31,581 bases of DNA from Lentihominibacter faecis. GTDB lineage: Bacteria; Bacillota; Clostridia; Peptostreptococcales; Anaerovoracaceae. Below the pieces are notes generated by a model. It was not told the DNA's origin and searched no databases. It saw nothing but the letters and a program-made list of their open reading frames with translations. Location of the stretch: positions 1 through 31,581 of the forward strand of contig NZ_JACRWC010000042.1 of the NCBI RefSeq assembly GCF_014306095.1. Reading direction: 5' to 3'. This document shows positions 20,883 to 28,987 of the stretch, piece by piece; positions within the stretch are counted from its first letter, which is position 1; each line of letters opens with the position of its first letter. Made by a program: the position numbers and the translations under genes.

Positions 20883-21760
20883 AGTACATTCTGCATATCT
20901 TCAGGAACAGGAGCAGTTAACGTTAACTGCTCTTTTGTTATGGGATGAGTGAAGGTGAGGCTTGCTGCATGAAGCGCCTGTCTCTCGATCAGATCGATGT
21001 TGACACCACCGTACAGCCAGTCTCCCAGAACCGGATGACCGATGTGAGACATGTGTACCCGGATCTGGTGTGTCCGCCCTGTTTCCAGCAGCAGTTCCAC
21101 CAGGGTGTAGCCGCTTTGCAGGAAGCGTTCGCGAACCGTATAGTGAGTTACAGAAGGAGCGCCGCCTTCCATAACGCCCCGAGCCACATTCTCCGGATCC
21201 GGACGCCCGATCGGAAGATCGATGGTGCCGTGATCGTTTTCCAGGATCCCCTTTACGATGGCCAGATAACGTTTCTGTACCAGATTTTCTTTCATTTGAC
21301 GTGTGTAGTCGTTCTGGCAGTATGCGTTTTTGGCTACGACGAGAAGACCGGAAGTGTCCATGTCGAGGCGGTTGACGAAGCGGATTTTGAAGGGCTTTCC
21401 CGTATGTTCCATGTAATACATAAGAGCATTGGCCACGGTGCCTGTGGGATGACCTTTGGTCGGATGGACGATGAGCCCCGGCTGCTTGTTGATGATCAGC
21501 AGATCGTCATCTTCATATACTGGATCCAGTGGGATCGGCTGCGGTTCGAAATGGCTTTTTTCTTCCGGAAGATCGATGCGGATCACGTCGCCGACTTCTG
21601 GCTTGATCCAGCCGGGCGTCTGCTCATCGTTGAGCATTACTAGTTTTTCCCGCTTGATTTTATTGCGCAGGCGGGCGGAAAAATCAAAATAGGTCCGCAT
21701 GATTTCCCGCACTTCCATTCCTTCGTCTTCTTTTGTTACCTTATGAATAAATTCTGTCAT
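20867..21760 (-). CDS. RluA/RluD-family pseudouridine synthase
   Basis: The 297-residue protein isomerises uridine to pseudouridine in RNA, probably 23S rRNA. It has an N-terminal S4-like segment (about 15-65, SARLRNKIKREKLVMLND) and the catalytic domain with VNRLDMDTSGLLVVAK, where Asp133 is the nucleophile. VYEDDDLLIINKQPGLIVHP, KRYLAIVKG, and the C-terminal LETGRTHQIRVHMSHIGHPV complete the family pattern. The usual His before RLD is Asn here, a common variant. It is the last gene of a pepF-nadK-rluA cluster, 47 bp after nadK. The rRNA target cannot be assigned without closer comparison. Confidence 0.93.
   Translation of the reverse strand: MTEFIHKVTKEDEGMEVREIMRTYFDFSARLRNKIKREKLVMLNDEQTPGWIKPEVGDVIRIDLPEEKSHFEPQPIPLDPVYEDDDLLIINKQPGLIVHPTKGHPTGTVANALMYYMEHTGKPFKIRFVNRLDMDTSGLLVVAKNAYCQNDYTRQMKENLVQKRYLAIVKGILENDHGTIDLPIGRPDPENVARGVMEGGAPSVTHYTVRERFLQSGYTLVELLLETGRTHQIRVHMSHIGHPVLGDWLYGGVNIDLIERQALHAASLTFTHPITKEQLTLTAPVPEDMQNVLRRLK
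20911..20936 (+). terminator. Terminator of the Rrf2 gene embedded in the rluA coding region
   Basis: GAGCAGTTAAC at 20911-20921 and its exact reverse complement at 20922-20932 form a perfect 22-bp palindrome, followed by TTTTGTT on the + strand. It lies 57 bases after the Rrf2 stop, inside the 3' coding part of rluA. The strictly palindromic sequence could also bind a dimeric regulator. Confidence 0.6.
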
Positions 21761-21807
21761 AAATCGTGGCCCTTCTGTCGTAGTGTTTTTAGTGTCTGCA
21801 GTGTTTT

Positions 21808-22611
21808 CTATAAAAATTTCGTTTTGATCTTGTCCCAGAAATCATAATCCTTGAACCGGAGGAGCTGTACCGTTTTATCCGAAGCGGTGATGCTGATCCC
21901 GCTAACCTGAGAATACCCTGTTTCGATCCCGTCGTTCATGATAAAGATCTTGTTTTCTTCTTCTTCCGGCACGATGCCGATGGTCAGATCCGAAGGCAGC
22001 AGGATGCTGGAGGTAAACGAGCGATATGCCGTCGTGTTCATCGGGGCGATGGGCGTCACCTGCAAAAGTTTGAGCCGTGGATCTACAATAGAGCCTCCCA
22101 GTGAATAGTTGTAAGCTGTACTGCCTGCTGAAGTGGCGACCAGGATTCCGTCACCGCTGAACTTCTCGATGGAGACCCCGTCGATGCAGATATGGAGGTG
22201 CACGGCATAGGACTGGCGTCCTTTGATAACGATTTCATTGAGCCCGATATGTCGATTGGTTCGGCCGTCCTTAGTGGTTACTTCTGCGGCAACCGTGCTG
22301 AGGTGCTGGATCGTGTATTGTCCGTTTTCATAGTCGGAGATGAAATGATCCAGATCGTCAGGTGAAAGTTCCTGGAAAAATCCCAGATGTCCGGTATTGA
22401 TACCGATGATGGGGCATTCTGGAAAGTTGCAGGAATGGACGGTTTCCAGCAGAGATCCATCCCCGCCGATGCAGATGATCAGCTCTGCATCCTGGGAATA
22501 TTCTCTGGTTACGGTGTATCCGCGATCCACCAGCTTTTTCGTCAGATCCGCCTGGGTTTCCAGGGAAAACTGGCTGCCGTTGGTAAATATGTTGATAAGT
22601 TTTTTCTTCAT
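21808..22611 (-). CDS. nadK: NAD kinase
   Basis: From the ATG at 22611 the protein has 267 residues. It phosphorylates NAD to NADP in the cytoplasm. The GGDGS motif (Gly49-Ser53, with catalytic Asp51), GINTGHLGFF and the second conserved block FSGDGILVATSAGSTAYNYS identify it. The P in the usual TPTGSTAY is replaced (TSAGSTAY). An ATG ten codons further upstream lacks a ribosome binding site, while AAGGAA precedes the chosen start. It lies 42 bp after pepF and 47 bp before rluA, so the three are probably cotranscribed. Coupling of nadK with an RluA-type gene is common in Firmicutes. Confidence 0.94.
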   Translation of the reverse strand: MKKKLINIFTNGSQFSLETQADLTKKLVDRGYTVTREYSQDAELIICIGGDGSLLETVHSCNFPECPIIGINTGHLGFFQELSPDDLDHFISDYENGQYTIQHLSTVAAEVTTKDGRTNRHIGLNEIVIKGRQSYAVHLHICIDGVSIEKFSGDGILVATSAGSTAYNYSLGGSIVDPRLKLLQVTPIAPMNTTAYRSFTSSILLPSDLTIGIVPEEEENKIFIMNDGIETGYSQVSGISITASDKTVQLLRFKDYDFWDKIKTKFL

Positions 22612-22653
22612 GATCTTGTTCCTTGTAATATATATGCACATACAATGCAGGTG

Positions 22654-24456
22654 CTACAGCAGCGATTCGAATTCATCCAGCAGCTGATTGAATGTTTCCA
22701 TGGCCTGCTGTACCGGAAGTGGAGAACTCATGTCCACGCCGGCAATCTTCAGCAGTTCGATCGGATGATCAGATTCGCCTGTCTTAAGGAAGCGGATATA
22801 ATCCTGTGCAGCCGGCTTGCCTTCTGTAAGGATCTTTTTGGAGATTGCCGTAGCTGCGGAATAACCTGTAGCGTATTTGTATACGTAGAACGCATTGTAG
22901 AAATGCGGAATGCGTGCCCACTCGTAACGGATCACATCATCTTTTTCTACCGCTGATCCATAATATTGTGCATTGAGATCTTCATATTGCTGGCACATCC
23001 ATTCAGCTGTCAGAGTTTCGCCGCTTTCAATGGCTTTATGTGTGATATCTTCAAATTCTGCGAACATGGTCTGACGGAACAGAGTCGTGCGGAACTCCTC
23101 AAGGTGCATGTTCAGCAGGTATTTTCTCATTTCCTTTTCATCTTCGGTGCGGAGCAGATGCTGCATCAAAAGAGATTCGTTGACGGTCGATGCGACTTCT
23201 GCCGTGAATATCGAATGACTTCCGTAAATATACGGCTGTTCGTCTCTCGTATAGCGGGAGTGCATGGAATGCCCCATCTCATGGATGATCGTGAAAACAT
23301 CCTTTAAGGTGTCGGTATAGTTAAGCAGGATGTACGGATAGCTGTCATAACATCCGAAGCTGTAAGCTCCGCTGGTCTTGCCTTTATTTTCGTACACATC
23401 AATCCAGCCTTCTTCGATCCCTTTGTTCATTTTCGTAAGGTATTCCTCTCCCAGAGGCTGCAAAGCGTCCCGCATGATATCCAGCCCTTCTTCAAAGCTG
23501 ACGGAAGTTTCCGGCAGTTTGATGAGTGGAACATACATATCGTACATGTAAAGCTTGTCGACGCCCAGAAGTTTTTTTCGCAGTTCTACATAACGGTGCA
23601 TGGCAGGCAGATTTTTATGGACTTCCGCTACCAGGTTGTCGTAGACTTCCGCAGGAATATTGTCTCCGGAAAGGGCTGCGGCACGGGCAGACTCGTACTT
23701 TCGGATACGGGCAGACACCACATCGGTTTTCGTATTGTAGTTATATGCTGATGCGATGGTGTTGATCAGCTCTTTGTAGGCGTCGTATACTGCATTATAA
23801 GCATTTTTCCGAACGTCCCGGTCGTGGCTTTCCATGAACTTGATGAAATTGCCGTGAGTCACTTCTGTTTCGTCGCCGTCTTCATCGATGATCGTGCCGA
23901 ATTTGATGTCGGCATTGTTGAGCATAGTAAAGATATCGTTGGTTGCACCGGTGATCTCACTCATTTGAGCCAGGATGTTTTCTTCGGCCTGAGTCAGGAT
24001 GTGTGCTTTCTGCCGCATAGTATCGCAGATAGCGAACCGGTAGATTTCCAGCCCTGGCGCCGCATCGATATACGCGAGGATGGTTTCTTCTGATGCAGAC
24101 AGCAACTCTGGCGTGAAGAAGGCCATGGAAGCCGATACGGCGGCGATCACGCTGTTACACTGGTCGGCCATGGCCTGGTATTTTGTTTCAGCGTTGTTTT
24201 CGTCTCGGCGCATTCTGGCATAGACATAGATTTTTTCAAGTCTGCGCCATATGTCGTCTCTTTTCTGGAAAGCAGCCAGCAGAGTGTCTGCACTTTCCGT
24301 CAGGCGTCCTGCAAAGTCTTCTCCGTAGGCCTCGGCTTCTTTTTTGATGGTTTCCAGTTCCCCGCTGATAACGGATTCATCGGGGATCATCGCTTCAATA
24401 TTCCATTTGTACTTGTTGTCTATCTGATCACGTGTTTTTAGTTCTTTTGTGTTCAT
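22654..24456 (-). CDS. pepF: Oligoendopeptidase F (M3B metallopeptidase)
   Basis: The 600-residue cytoplasmic protein has the usual PepF length and domain layout. It has an N-terminal helical part (about 1-190, with WRRLEKIYVYARMRRDEN) and a catalytic domain with the zinc motif HEMGH at 392-396 (TIIHEMGHSMHS). Downstream are YTRDEQPYIYG, ASTVNE with a further zinc-ligand Glu, and RIPHFYNAFYVYKYATGYSA. The enzyme degrades oligopeptides of roughly 7-17 residues and is involved in peptide nutrition or turnover. GGGAGGG six bases before ATG is the ribosome binding site. It heads the minus-strand cluster and diverges from murI, sharing an AT-rich promoter region at 24457-24540. Confidence 0.95.
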   Translation of the reverse strand: MNTKELKTRDQIDNKYKWNIEAMIPDESVISGELETIKKEAEAYGEDFAGRLTESADTLLAAFQKRDDIWRRLEKIYVYARMRRDENNAETKYQAMADQCNSVIAAVSASMAFFTPELLSASEETILAYIDAAPGLEIYRFAICDTMRQKAHILTQAEENILAQMSEITGATNDIFTMLNNADIKFGTIIDEDGDETEVTHGNFIKFMESHDRDVRKNAYNAVYDAYKELINTIASAYNYNTKTDVVSARIRKYESARAAALSGDNIPAEVYDNLVAEVHKNLPAMHRYVELRKKLLGVDKLYMYDMYVPLIKLPETSVSFEEGLDIMRDALQPLGEEYLTKMNKGIEEGWIDVYENKGKTSGAYSFGCYDSYPYILLNYTDTLKDVFTIIHEMGHSMHSRYTRDEQPYIYGSHSIFTAEVASTVNESLLMQHLLRTEDEKEMRKYLLNMHLEEFRTTLFRQTMFAEFEDITHKAIESGETLTAEWMCQQYEDLNAQYYGSAVEKDDVIRYEWARIPHFYNAFYVYKYATGYSAATAISKKILTEGKPAAQDYIRFLKTGESDHPIELLKIAGVDMSSPLPVQQAMETFNQLLDEFESLL

Positions 24457-24474
24457 ATTTTCCCTCCCGGTCGA

Positions 24475-24503
24475 TTTACTTTATTTATTTCTTATTGTAT
24501 AAT
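24475..24503 (+). promoter_or_regulatory. Promoter of murI in the pepF-murI divergent region
   Basis: TTTACT at 24475-24480 and TATAAT at 24498-24503 are 17 bp apart. On the other strand, TTGTTA with TATACA further down is a weaker candidate for pepF. AGGAGG at 24540-24545 is the murI ribosome binding site. Confidence 0.55.
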
Positions 24504-24557
24504 ATTTTCGATCATATAACAATTAGTATACCACATCTTAGGAGGATTACGACAAGA

Positions 24558-25394
24558 ATGGATAACAGACCGATTGGTTTTTTTGATTCCGGACTGGGCG
24601 GACTGACATGCATCCCGCATATGATGCGTGATCTGCCCGAGGAAAAGATCATATATTTTGGCGATACTGCAAGGACGCCGTATGGATCGAAGGCGGCTAA
24701 CACGATCCGCAGCTTTTCCATGGAAATCGCAGATTTTCTGGTGAAGAGCGATGTGAAGATGATCGTTATCGCCTGCAATACAGTCAGTGCGACGTGTGTG
24801 GAGGATCTTCGCAAAAGATTTCCCCAGATCCCCATCCTGGGGATCATCGAGCCGGCAGCCAAAGCGGTGGCAGGCAGCTGCAGAGCAGGAAGCAGGATAG
24901 GGATCATCGGTACTAAAGTGACTATAAGCAGCGGTGCATATAAAAAAGCGATCCAGGCACGCAACCCGGAGCTGAAGATTTTTGAAACAGCGTGTCCGGC
25001 ATTCGTCCCACTGATAGAAGAAGGGATCATTGAAAACGATATCATGGATCTGACGATCCAGTACTACATGGATGATTTTATCCGTGAAAATGATATTGAT
25101 ACAATCGTGCTGGGATGTACTCATTATCCGTGGATCCAGAAAAATATTGCAAGGATCTATCCGGATCTGCACATAATAAATCCATCCAGCATCATCGTGG
25201 ATACCATTCGTGAGATCATTCAGGAACGTGATATGGCAGCGAAAGGATCTTCTTTCGAGAATATTTTTTATGCCAGCGACCTTTCGGAGAATTTCGTCAA
25301 TATGATCGACAGCATCTTCGAAGGGGAAGACGAGGATGCCAGAGTGAAATTTTTAAACTTTGATTTAGAACAGGGAGACAAGTATGAATTTTGA
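24558..25394 (+). CDS. murI: Glutamate racemase
   Basis: From ATG 24558 the protein has 278 residues. It converts L-glutamate to D-glutamate for peptidoglycan synthesis. Motifs: IGFFDSGLGGLTC, YFGDTARTPYGSK, the first catalytic Cys73 in VIACNTVSA and the second, Cys187, in VLGCTHYPW. A start further upstream would add residues from the intergenic promoter region and is not credible; AGGAGG lies 12 bases before the chosen ATG. Its end overlaps the next gene by 11 bases, which implies cotranslation. The C-terminal 25 residues are acidic and vary in this family. Confidence 0.95.
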   Translation: MDNRPIGFFDSGLGGLTCIPHMMRDLPEEKIIYFGDTARTPYGSKAANTIRSFSMEIADFLVKSDVKMIVIACNTVSATCVEDLRKRFPQIPILGIIEPAAKAVAGSCRAGSRIGIIGTKVTISSGAYKKAIQARNPELKIFETACPAFVPLIEEGIIENDIMDLTIQYYMDDFIRENDIDTIVLGCTHYPWIQKNIARIYPDLHIINPSSIIVDTIREIIQERDMAAKGSSFENIFYASDLSENFVNMIDSIFEGEDEDARVKFLNFDLEQGDKYEF

Positions 25395-25968
25395 GGAATT
25401 ACTGGACTACCTTGACCTGGAGGAAGCAGGTCAATTTGAATACTTCGAAGCTCTCGCAGACTTGGTGGAATGCGAGGAGCCTATAGAGATGGAAGCCATA
25501 TACAAGCTTTTTGAGGGGGCCGATAAAGAAACGGTGGCTACATTATTGGAGGATTATTTTGAAGATATCCTGGACGGTCTGCCGGAAAATGCGGGGGAAA
25601 TCTATTCGCTGCTCCATCAGATCAAGCTGAGTCTGGTGGGAATGGTGACTAACATAGAGGATGAAAATGATTTGCGGAAGTTTTCTGATGAGATCTACAA
25701 ATTCCTCAACTGGTATTCCCACGAATCAGAGGTGGAGCTGAGTCCGGAAAACGGTGGTGGAGATATGTGGTGCGTGCTGCGGGATGCCATCACTGCATCT
25801 CGTCTGGAAAAGCTGGGTGGAGAGCAGTATCGATACGACTTCGAGTCCGCACTGGACTATCCCCTGGACAGCTATACGATGTCTTTTGCAGATCTGGTTG
25901 CTAATGAAAACCAGGATGCCAACGACGGAACCATCGTATTCTCGCCGGACGACGGGGAAGAGTGGTAG
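25384..25968 (+). CDS. Acidic protein of unknown function, coupled to murI
   Basis: The 194-residue protein is strongly acidic throughout (for example LDYLDLEEAGQFEYFEALAD and LLEDYFEDILDGLPENAGEI). It is predicted to be largely helical, with a more conserved-looking centre, FLNWYSHESEVELSPENGGG, and a disordered acidic end. I do not recognise the family. There is no signal peptide or membrane segment, so it is probably cytoplasmic. Its start ATG lies inside the murI coding region (11-base overlap) with GGGAGA upstream. It converges on the msrAB operon terminator. Confidence 0.82.
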   Translation: MNFEELLDYLDLEEAGQFEYFEALADLVECEEPIEMEAIYKLFEGADKETVATLLEDYFEDILDGLPENAGEIYSLLHQIKLSLVGMVTNIEDENDLRKFSDEIYKFLNWYSHESEVELSPENGGGDMWCVLRDAITASRLEKLGGEQYRYDFESALDYPLDSYTMSFADLVANENQDANDGTIVFSPDDGEEW

Positions 25969-25985
25969 CTAAAAAACAGCAAAAA

Positions 25986-26013
25986 TCTCTATCTTTAATC
26001 AAAAAGATAGAGA
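25986..26013 (-). terminator. Terminator of the msrAB operon (minus strand)
   Basis: TCTCTATCTTT at 25986-25996 pairs perfectly with AAAGATAGAGA at 26003-26013 (11 bp, 6-base loop). On the minus strand it is followed by TTTTTGCTGTTTTTT. The msrAB stop codon lies at the stem-loop border. Confidence 0.85.
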
Positions 26014-27077
26014 AGATAGCCGTATCCTTCGGACTTCATTTTCGCGTAAGGAATGAAGCGCAGCGATGCACTGTTGATACAGTAGCGGACTCCATTAGGG
26101 GATTCAGGGTCGTTTGTAAAGACATGACCGAGATGGGAGTCGCCAGATCGGCTGCGGACTTCTGTGCGTCGCATTCCGAAACGTGAATCTTTCTTTTCTA
26201 TGATCGCAGGGGCTTCAATAGGCTTTGTAAAGGCAGGCCAGCCACAGCTGCTTTCAAATTTATCAGAAGATGAGAAAAGGGGCTCACCTGTAACGATATC
26301 CACGTAGATCCCTTTTTCAAACTGATCCCAGAATTCGTTCTGAAAGGGCTTTTCTGTTCCGTTCTCCTGGGTGATATGATACGGTTCTTGCGTAAGCTTG
26401 TCGCGGATCGTTTCCGCAGCGGGTTTGCTGTAGTCACCGGGATCGATCTTGAGCTTGGAAAAGAGTTTTATCTCCTCGCGAGGGATATGACAGTATCCAT
26501 TTGGATTTTTTTTCAGATAATTCTGGTGATATTCTTCTGCCGGATAATAATTTATCAGAGGCTTGATCTCAACGGCAAAATCATCATTTCTTCCTTTTTC
26601 GACAGCTGCTATGCGCTCGACTGTTTCTTTTGCCTTATCATTGGTGTAATATATGCCGGTTTGATACTGCGTTCCCTTATCATTACCCTGCTGGTTGGAT
26701 ACCGTCGGATCGATCACATAGAAATATGCCAGAAGAAGTGCGTCAAGACTTACTTTTTCGGGATCATATTCTACGCGGACTGTTTCTTTGAAGCCTGTCT
26801 TTCCGGAGGTCACGATATTGTAGTGGGCGTCGGAAGAACCAGTCCCATTCGCATATCCGCTTTCGGTATCGATTACTCCCGGAATGGACTGCATTAGTTT
26901 TTCAATGCCCCAGAAGCATCCTCCGGCAAGATAGATCACGTTTTCGGGCTCATCTGAAAAATCCATTTTTTCCATATCTGTTTTCTTTTTTTCGCTGTCA
27001 CTGCTCTCGTCAGAAGAAGAACACCCGCTGACTAACAGCAATGAAAGTACCAGAAATATCATCAACTTTTTTTTCAT
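25995..27077 (-). CDS. msrAB: Surface lipoprotein MsrA-MsrB fusion (peptide methionine sulfoxide reductase)
   Basis: From ATG 27077 the 360-residue protein has a lipoprotein signal with lipobox LVSGC (Cys19) and an acidic linker. An MsrA domain follows (AGGCFWG, catalytic Cys54; NGYCHI near its end) and a C-terminal MsrB domain with [14 protein letters not shown] and catalytic Cys in RYCINSASL. MsrA reduces the S and MsrB the R form of methionine sulfoxide, so both isomers are repaired in extracytoplasmic proteins. An upstream in-frame ATG overlaps the tlpA-like gene; GGGGAG before 27077 supports the shorter form. It is the last gene of the redox operon and should receive electrons from the thioredoxin-like lipoprotein directly upstream (23-bp gap). 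Confidence 0.95.
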   Translation of the reverse strand: MKKKLMIFLVLSLLLVSGCSSSDESSDSEKKKTDMEKMDFSDEPENVIYLAGGCFWGIEKLMQSIPGVIDTESGYANGTGSSDAHYNIVTSGKTGFKETVRVEYDPEKVSLDALLLAYFYVIDPTVSNQQGNDKGTQYQTGIYYTNDKAKETVERIAAVEKGRNDDFAVEIKPLINYYPAEEYHQNYLKKNPNGYCHIPREEIKLFSKLKIDPGDYSKPAAETIRDKLTQEPYHITQENGTEKPFQNEFWDQFEKGIYVDIVTGEPLFSSSDKFESSCGWPAFTKPIEAPAIIEKKDSRFGMRRTEVRSRSGDSHLGHVFTNDPESPNGVRYCINSASLRFIPYAKMKSEGYGYLLYLFD

Positions 27078-27099
27078 GGTTCTCCCCACCTCTGCTTTT

Positions 27100-27687
27100 T
27101 TATTCGTTGTCCTGATAAGGAACATCCTTATCGTCTTCTATTATTTTATCGATACGTTTTTTGAGCATTTTCATTGTGGATTCATCATCTATGCTGCCGA
27201 CTACAGGATCTCCGATGATATAGCCGCCGCGATCCACCAGATATGTAGTCGGGAAAGAAGTGATGCTGTTTGCAAAATCCAAGGCGTCACCTGAATTGCT
27301 GTCAAAATACAGGTTTCGGTAGCTGGCTTTCTGCTGCATCAGGATTTTTTTCGCTTCTTCGATCATACTGTTGTCGCCGTTGAGTGTGTCAGTATTGATG
27401 CCTATTACAGCACCGCCTTTTTCCTTAAGTTCCTGGTCGAGAGAGTCCAGTTCTGACAGTTCTCCGATACAAGGGGAACAGCTGCTGAACCAGAAATTAA
27501 CAACCGTTACGGAGTTTTCAGAGAATATATCGCTGTTAACAGAGTTTCCGTCAAGGTCTAAGCCTGTAAAGGAAGGGAACTCCTGCATGTCGGTTTCGTT
27601 GCCATTGTCTTTAGATCCGCTGTTTCCACAGCTTCCGAGAGCAAGCAGCAGAACGAGACATAGAGATAGTAATACATATTTTTTCAT
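27100..27687 (-). CDS. TlpA/ResA-like thioredoxin lipoprotein
   Basis: The 195-residue protein has a lipoprotein signal ending in LGSC (Cys20) and a thioredoxin-fold domain. [16 protein letters not shown] holds the redox pair Cys70-x-x-Cys73, and SFPTTYLVD holds the cis-proline. The active site CSPC is of the TlpA/ResA type. In pneumococci a comparable surface thioredoxin (Etrx) reduces MsrAB with electrons from CcdA; here the partner MsrAB follows 23 bp downstream, but no CcdA is in the window. AAAGGAA precedes the ATG. The gene probably also has its own promoter (TATAAT at 27717-27722). Confidence 0.92.
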   Translation of the reverse strand: MKKYVLLSLCLVLLLALGSCGNSGSKDNGNETDMQEFPSFTGLDLDGNSVNSDIFSENSVTVVNFWFSSCSPCIGELSELDSLDQELKEKGGAVIGINTDTLNGDNSMIEEAKKILMQQKASYRNLYFDSNSGDALDFANSITSFPTTYLVDRGGYIIGDPVVGSIDDESTMKMLKKRIDKIIEDDKDVPYQDNE

Positions 27688-27716
27688 GTCGTGTGATTCC
27701 TTTCTGTATCATTTGA

Positions 27717-27745
27717 ATTATATCGTGCAGTATTACATGGGAAAA
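27717..27745 (-). promoter_or_regulatory. Possible internal promoter before the thioredoxin gene
   Basis: On the minus strand TATAAT (27717-27722) has a poor -35 (TTTTCC about 17 bp upstream). It lies in the 111-bp gap between the Cys/Met-rich lipoprotein and the thioredoxin gene. It would allow tlpA-like plus msrAB to be expressed apart from the first three genes. Confidence 0.35.
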
Positions 27746-27798
27746 ACGAAGCGTGTTTCAAACAGCCCCGTCTTTCCGAAAACAAATGCAATTAACAG

Positions 27799-28074
27799 TT
27801 AGTTCATGTCTTTATCTTTCATATCATCTGAATCCATGTCTTCATTCATATCCATGTCTTCATCCATATCCATATCTTCCATGCACATGCAGTCATCAGG
27901 ACACATACCGTCCTTCATGTCAGGACACTTACATTCTTCTGTGCACATGCCGTCTTTCATGCATGCACCTTCCTTGCAGTTGCACTTGTCTGATGAATCT
28001 TTGCTTCCGCATGCAGTGATGCAGACAGCCATGATGAGGATGACAAGTACGACCATCAGTTTCTGGATCTTCAT
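27799..28074 (-). CDS. Small Cys/Met/Asp-rich lipoprotein, probable metal binder
   Basis: From ATG 28074 the protein has 91 residues: a signal peptide with lipobox ITAC (Cys22), then nine Cys within residues 31-64. These are arranged largely as two copies of a 12-residue unit (MKDGMCTEECKC and MKDGMCPDDCMC). A C-terminal tail of Met-Asp repeats (MEDMDMDEDMDMNEDM and onward) follows. Such composition suggests binding of soft or transition metals (copper, zinc, iron) at the cell surface, like a metallothionein with a Met-rich tail. I do not recognise a family. It lies 31 bp after the Fe-S membrane protein and before the thioredoxin in the same operon. GGAGGGAAATCA upstream is the ribosome binding site; an extended start 25 codons earlier would destroy the signal peptide. 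Confidence 0.82.
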   Translation of the reverse strand: MKIQKLMVVLVILIMAVCITACGSKDSSDKCNCKEGACMKDGMCTEECKCPDMKDGMCPDDCMCMEDMDMDEDMDMNEDMDSDDMKDKDMN

Positions 28075-28105
28075 TTGATTTCCCTCCTTTTGTTTCCCGG
28101 TGTAG

Positions 28106-28987
28106 TTACCTTTTTTTGATACCTGAACTGCAGGTGAAAGATATCGCATCTACAGGACAGTTTTTTATACATACGCCGCAGCGTATACATTCGGAATGAC
28201 CGGAAGTTTTGGTGATATCGACATCCATGCCGCATACATCGGCACATTTTCTGCAGGAGATGCACGTATCTTTGTCTACTTGCATGTTCAGCAGTGATAT
28301 CCTGTTGAACAGTGCATAGAATGCTCCCAGAGGGCACAGCCATTTGCAGAAAGGCCGGTAAAACAGAACACTTGATATGATCACTGCAGCCAGGACGCAT
28401 GCTTTCCATGTAAAAAGGCTTCCCAAAGCAGCGCGGATGCTGCTGTTTGCTGCGGCAAGAGGGATCGCACCCTCAAGGACACCCTGGGGACATATGTATT
28501 TGCAGAAATACGGATCACCAAGTCCGGTATGGTTTACGACAGCTGCCGGCAGTATTATGACTGCAATAAGCAGGACTGCATATTTTAAATGTCTGAGAGG
28601 CTTTATTTTTTTTGTGGAAAATTTCCTGGATGGTATTTTATGCAGCAGTTCCTGAAACCATCCGAAGGGACAGAGGAATCCACATACGAAACGACCAAGC
28701 AGGACTCCCAGCATCATGAGAAAGCCTGTCACATAAAAAGAGATAGTGAATTTCGAAGAACCTGAGACTGCCTGCAGAGCTCCTACAGGACAGGCTCCCG
28801 ATGCGGCAGGGCACGAATAGCAGTTGAGGCCCGGTACGCAGAATTTTTTCAGATTTCCCTGATAGATTCTTCCTTCCGGCAGGTTCAGCAGGAAAAGATT
28901 TGACAGAAAAACTGCTGATGCCTGTATCCACGTTCTTGCTGATGAAATGAGCCGGGACAGAGAACGTGTTATGCTACCCAATGCCAA
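28106..28987 (-). CDS. Polytopic 4Fe-4S membrane protein (NapH/NosR/CcoG-like)
   Basis: The 293-residue protein has about five membrane segments and three C-x3-CP motifs at membrane borders (CGFLCPFGW, CKYICPQGV, CKWLCPLGA), the signature of NapH/NosR-type proteins. An extra N-terminal Cys cluster is present (CVPGLNCYSC, SGACPVGAL), and two C-terminal [4Fe-4S] ferredoxin motifs (CISCRKCADVC and CIRCGVCIKNCP). Proteins of this type move electrons between quinol or ferredoxin and partners across the membrane. It begins at TTG 28987 (or TTG 28981), overlapping the CXXC microprotein gene by 14 bases with GGAG just upstream, so translation is coupled. In this operon it is the likely electron source for the extracytoplasmic thioredoxin and MsrAB. 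The donor in the cytoplasm is unknown. Confidence 0.9.
   Translation of the reverse strand: MALGSITRSLSRLISSARTWIQASAVFLSNLFLLNLPEGRIYQGNLKKFCVPGLNCYSCPAASGACPVGALQAVSGSSKFTISFYVTGFLMMLGVLLGRFVCGFLCPFGWFQELLHKIPSRKFSTKKIKPLRHLKYAVLLIAVIILPAAVVNHTGLGDPYFCKYICPQGVLEGAIPLAAANSSIRAALGSLFTWKACVLAAVIISSVLFYRPFCKWLCPLGAFYALFNRISLLNMQVDKDTCISCRKCADVCGMDVDITKTSGHSECIRCGVCIKNCPVDAISFTCSSGIKKR

Noticed and set aside
24432..24557. Upstream start extending glutamate racemase by 42 codons
   Set aside because: The extension is translated promoter region; the family starts at MDNRPIGFFD with AGGAGG just upstream.
27806..28078. Plus-strand Ser/Met/His-rich frame opposite the Cys/Met lipoprotein
   Set aside because: Antisense of the repeat-rich lipoprotein; the minus-strand frame has a lipoprotein signal, ribosome binding site and operon context.
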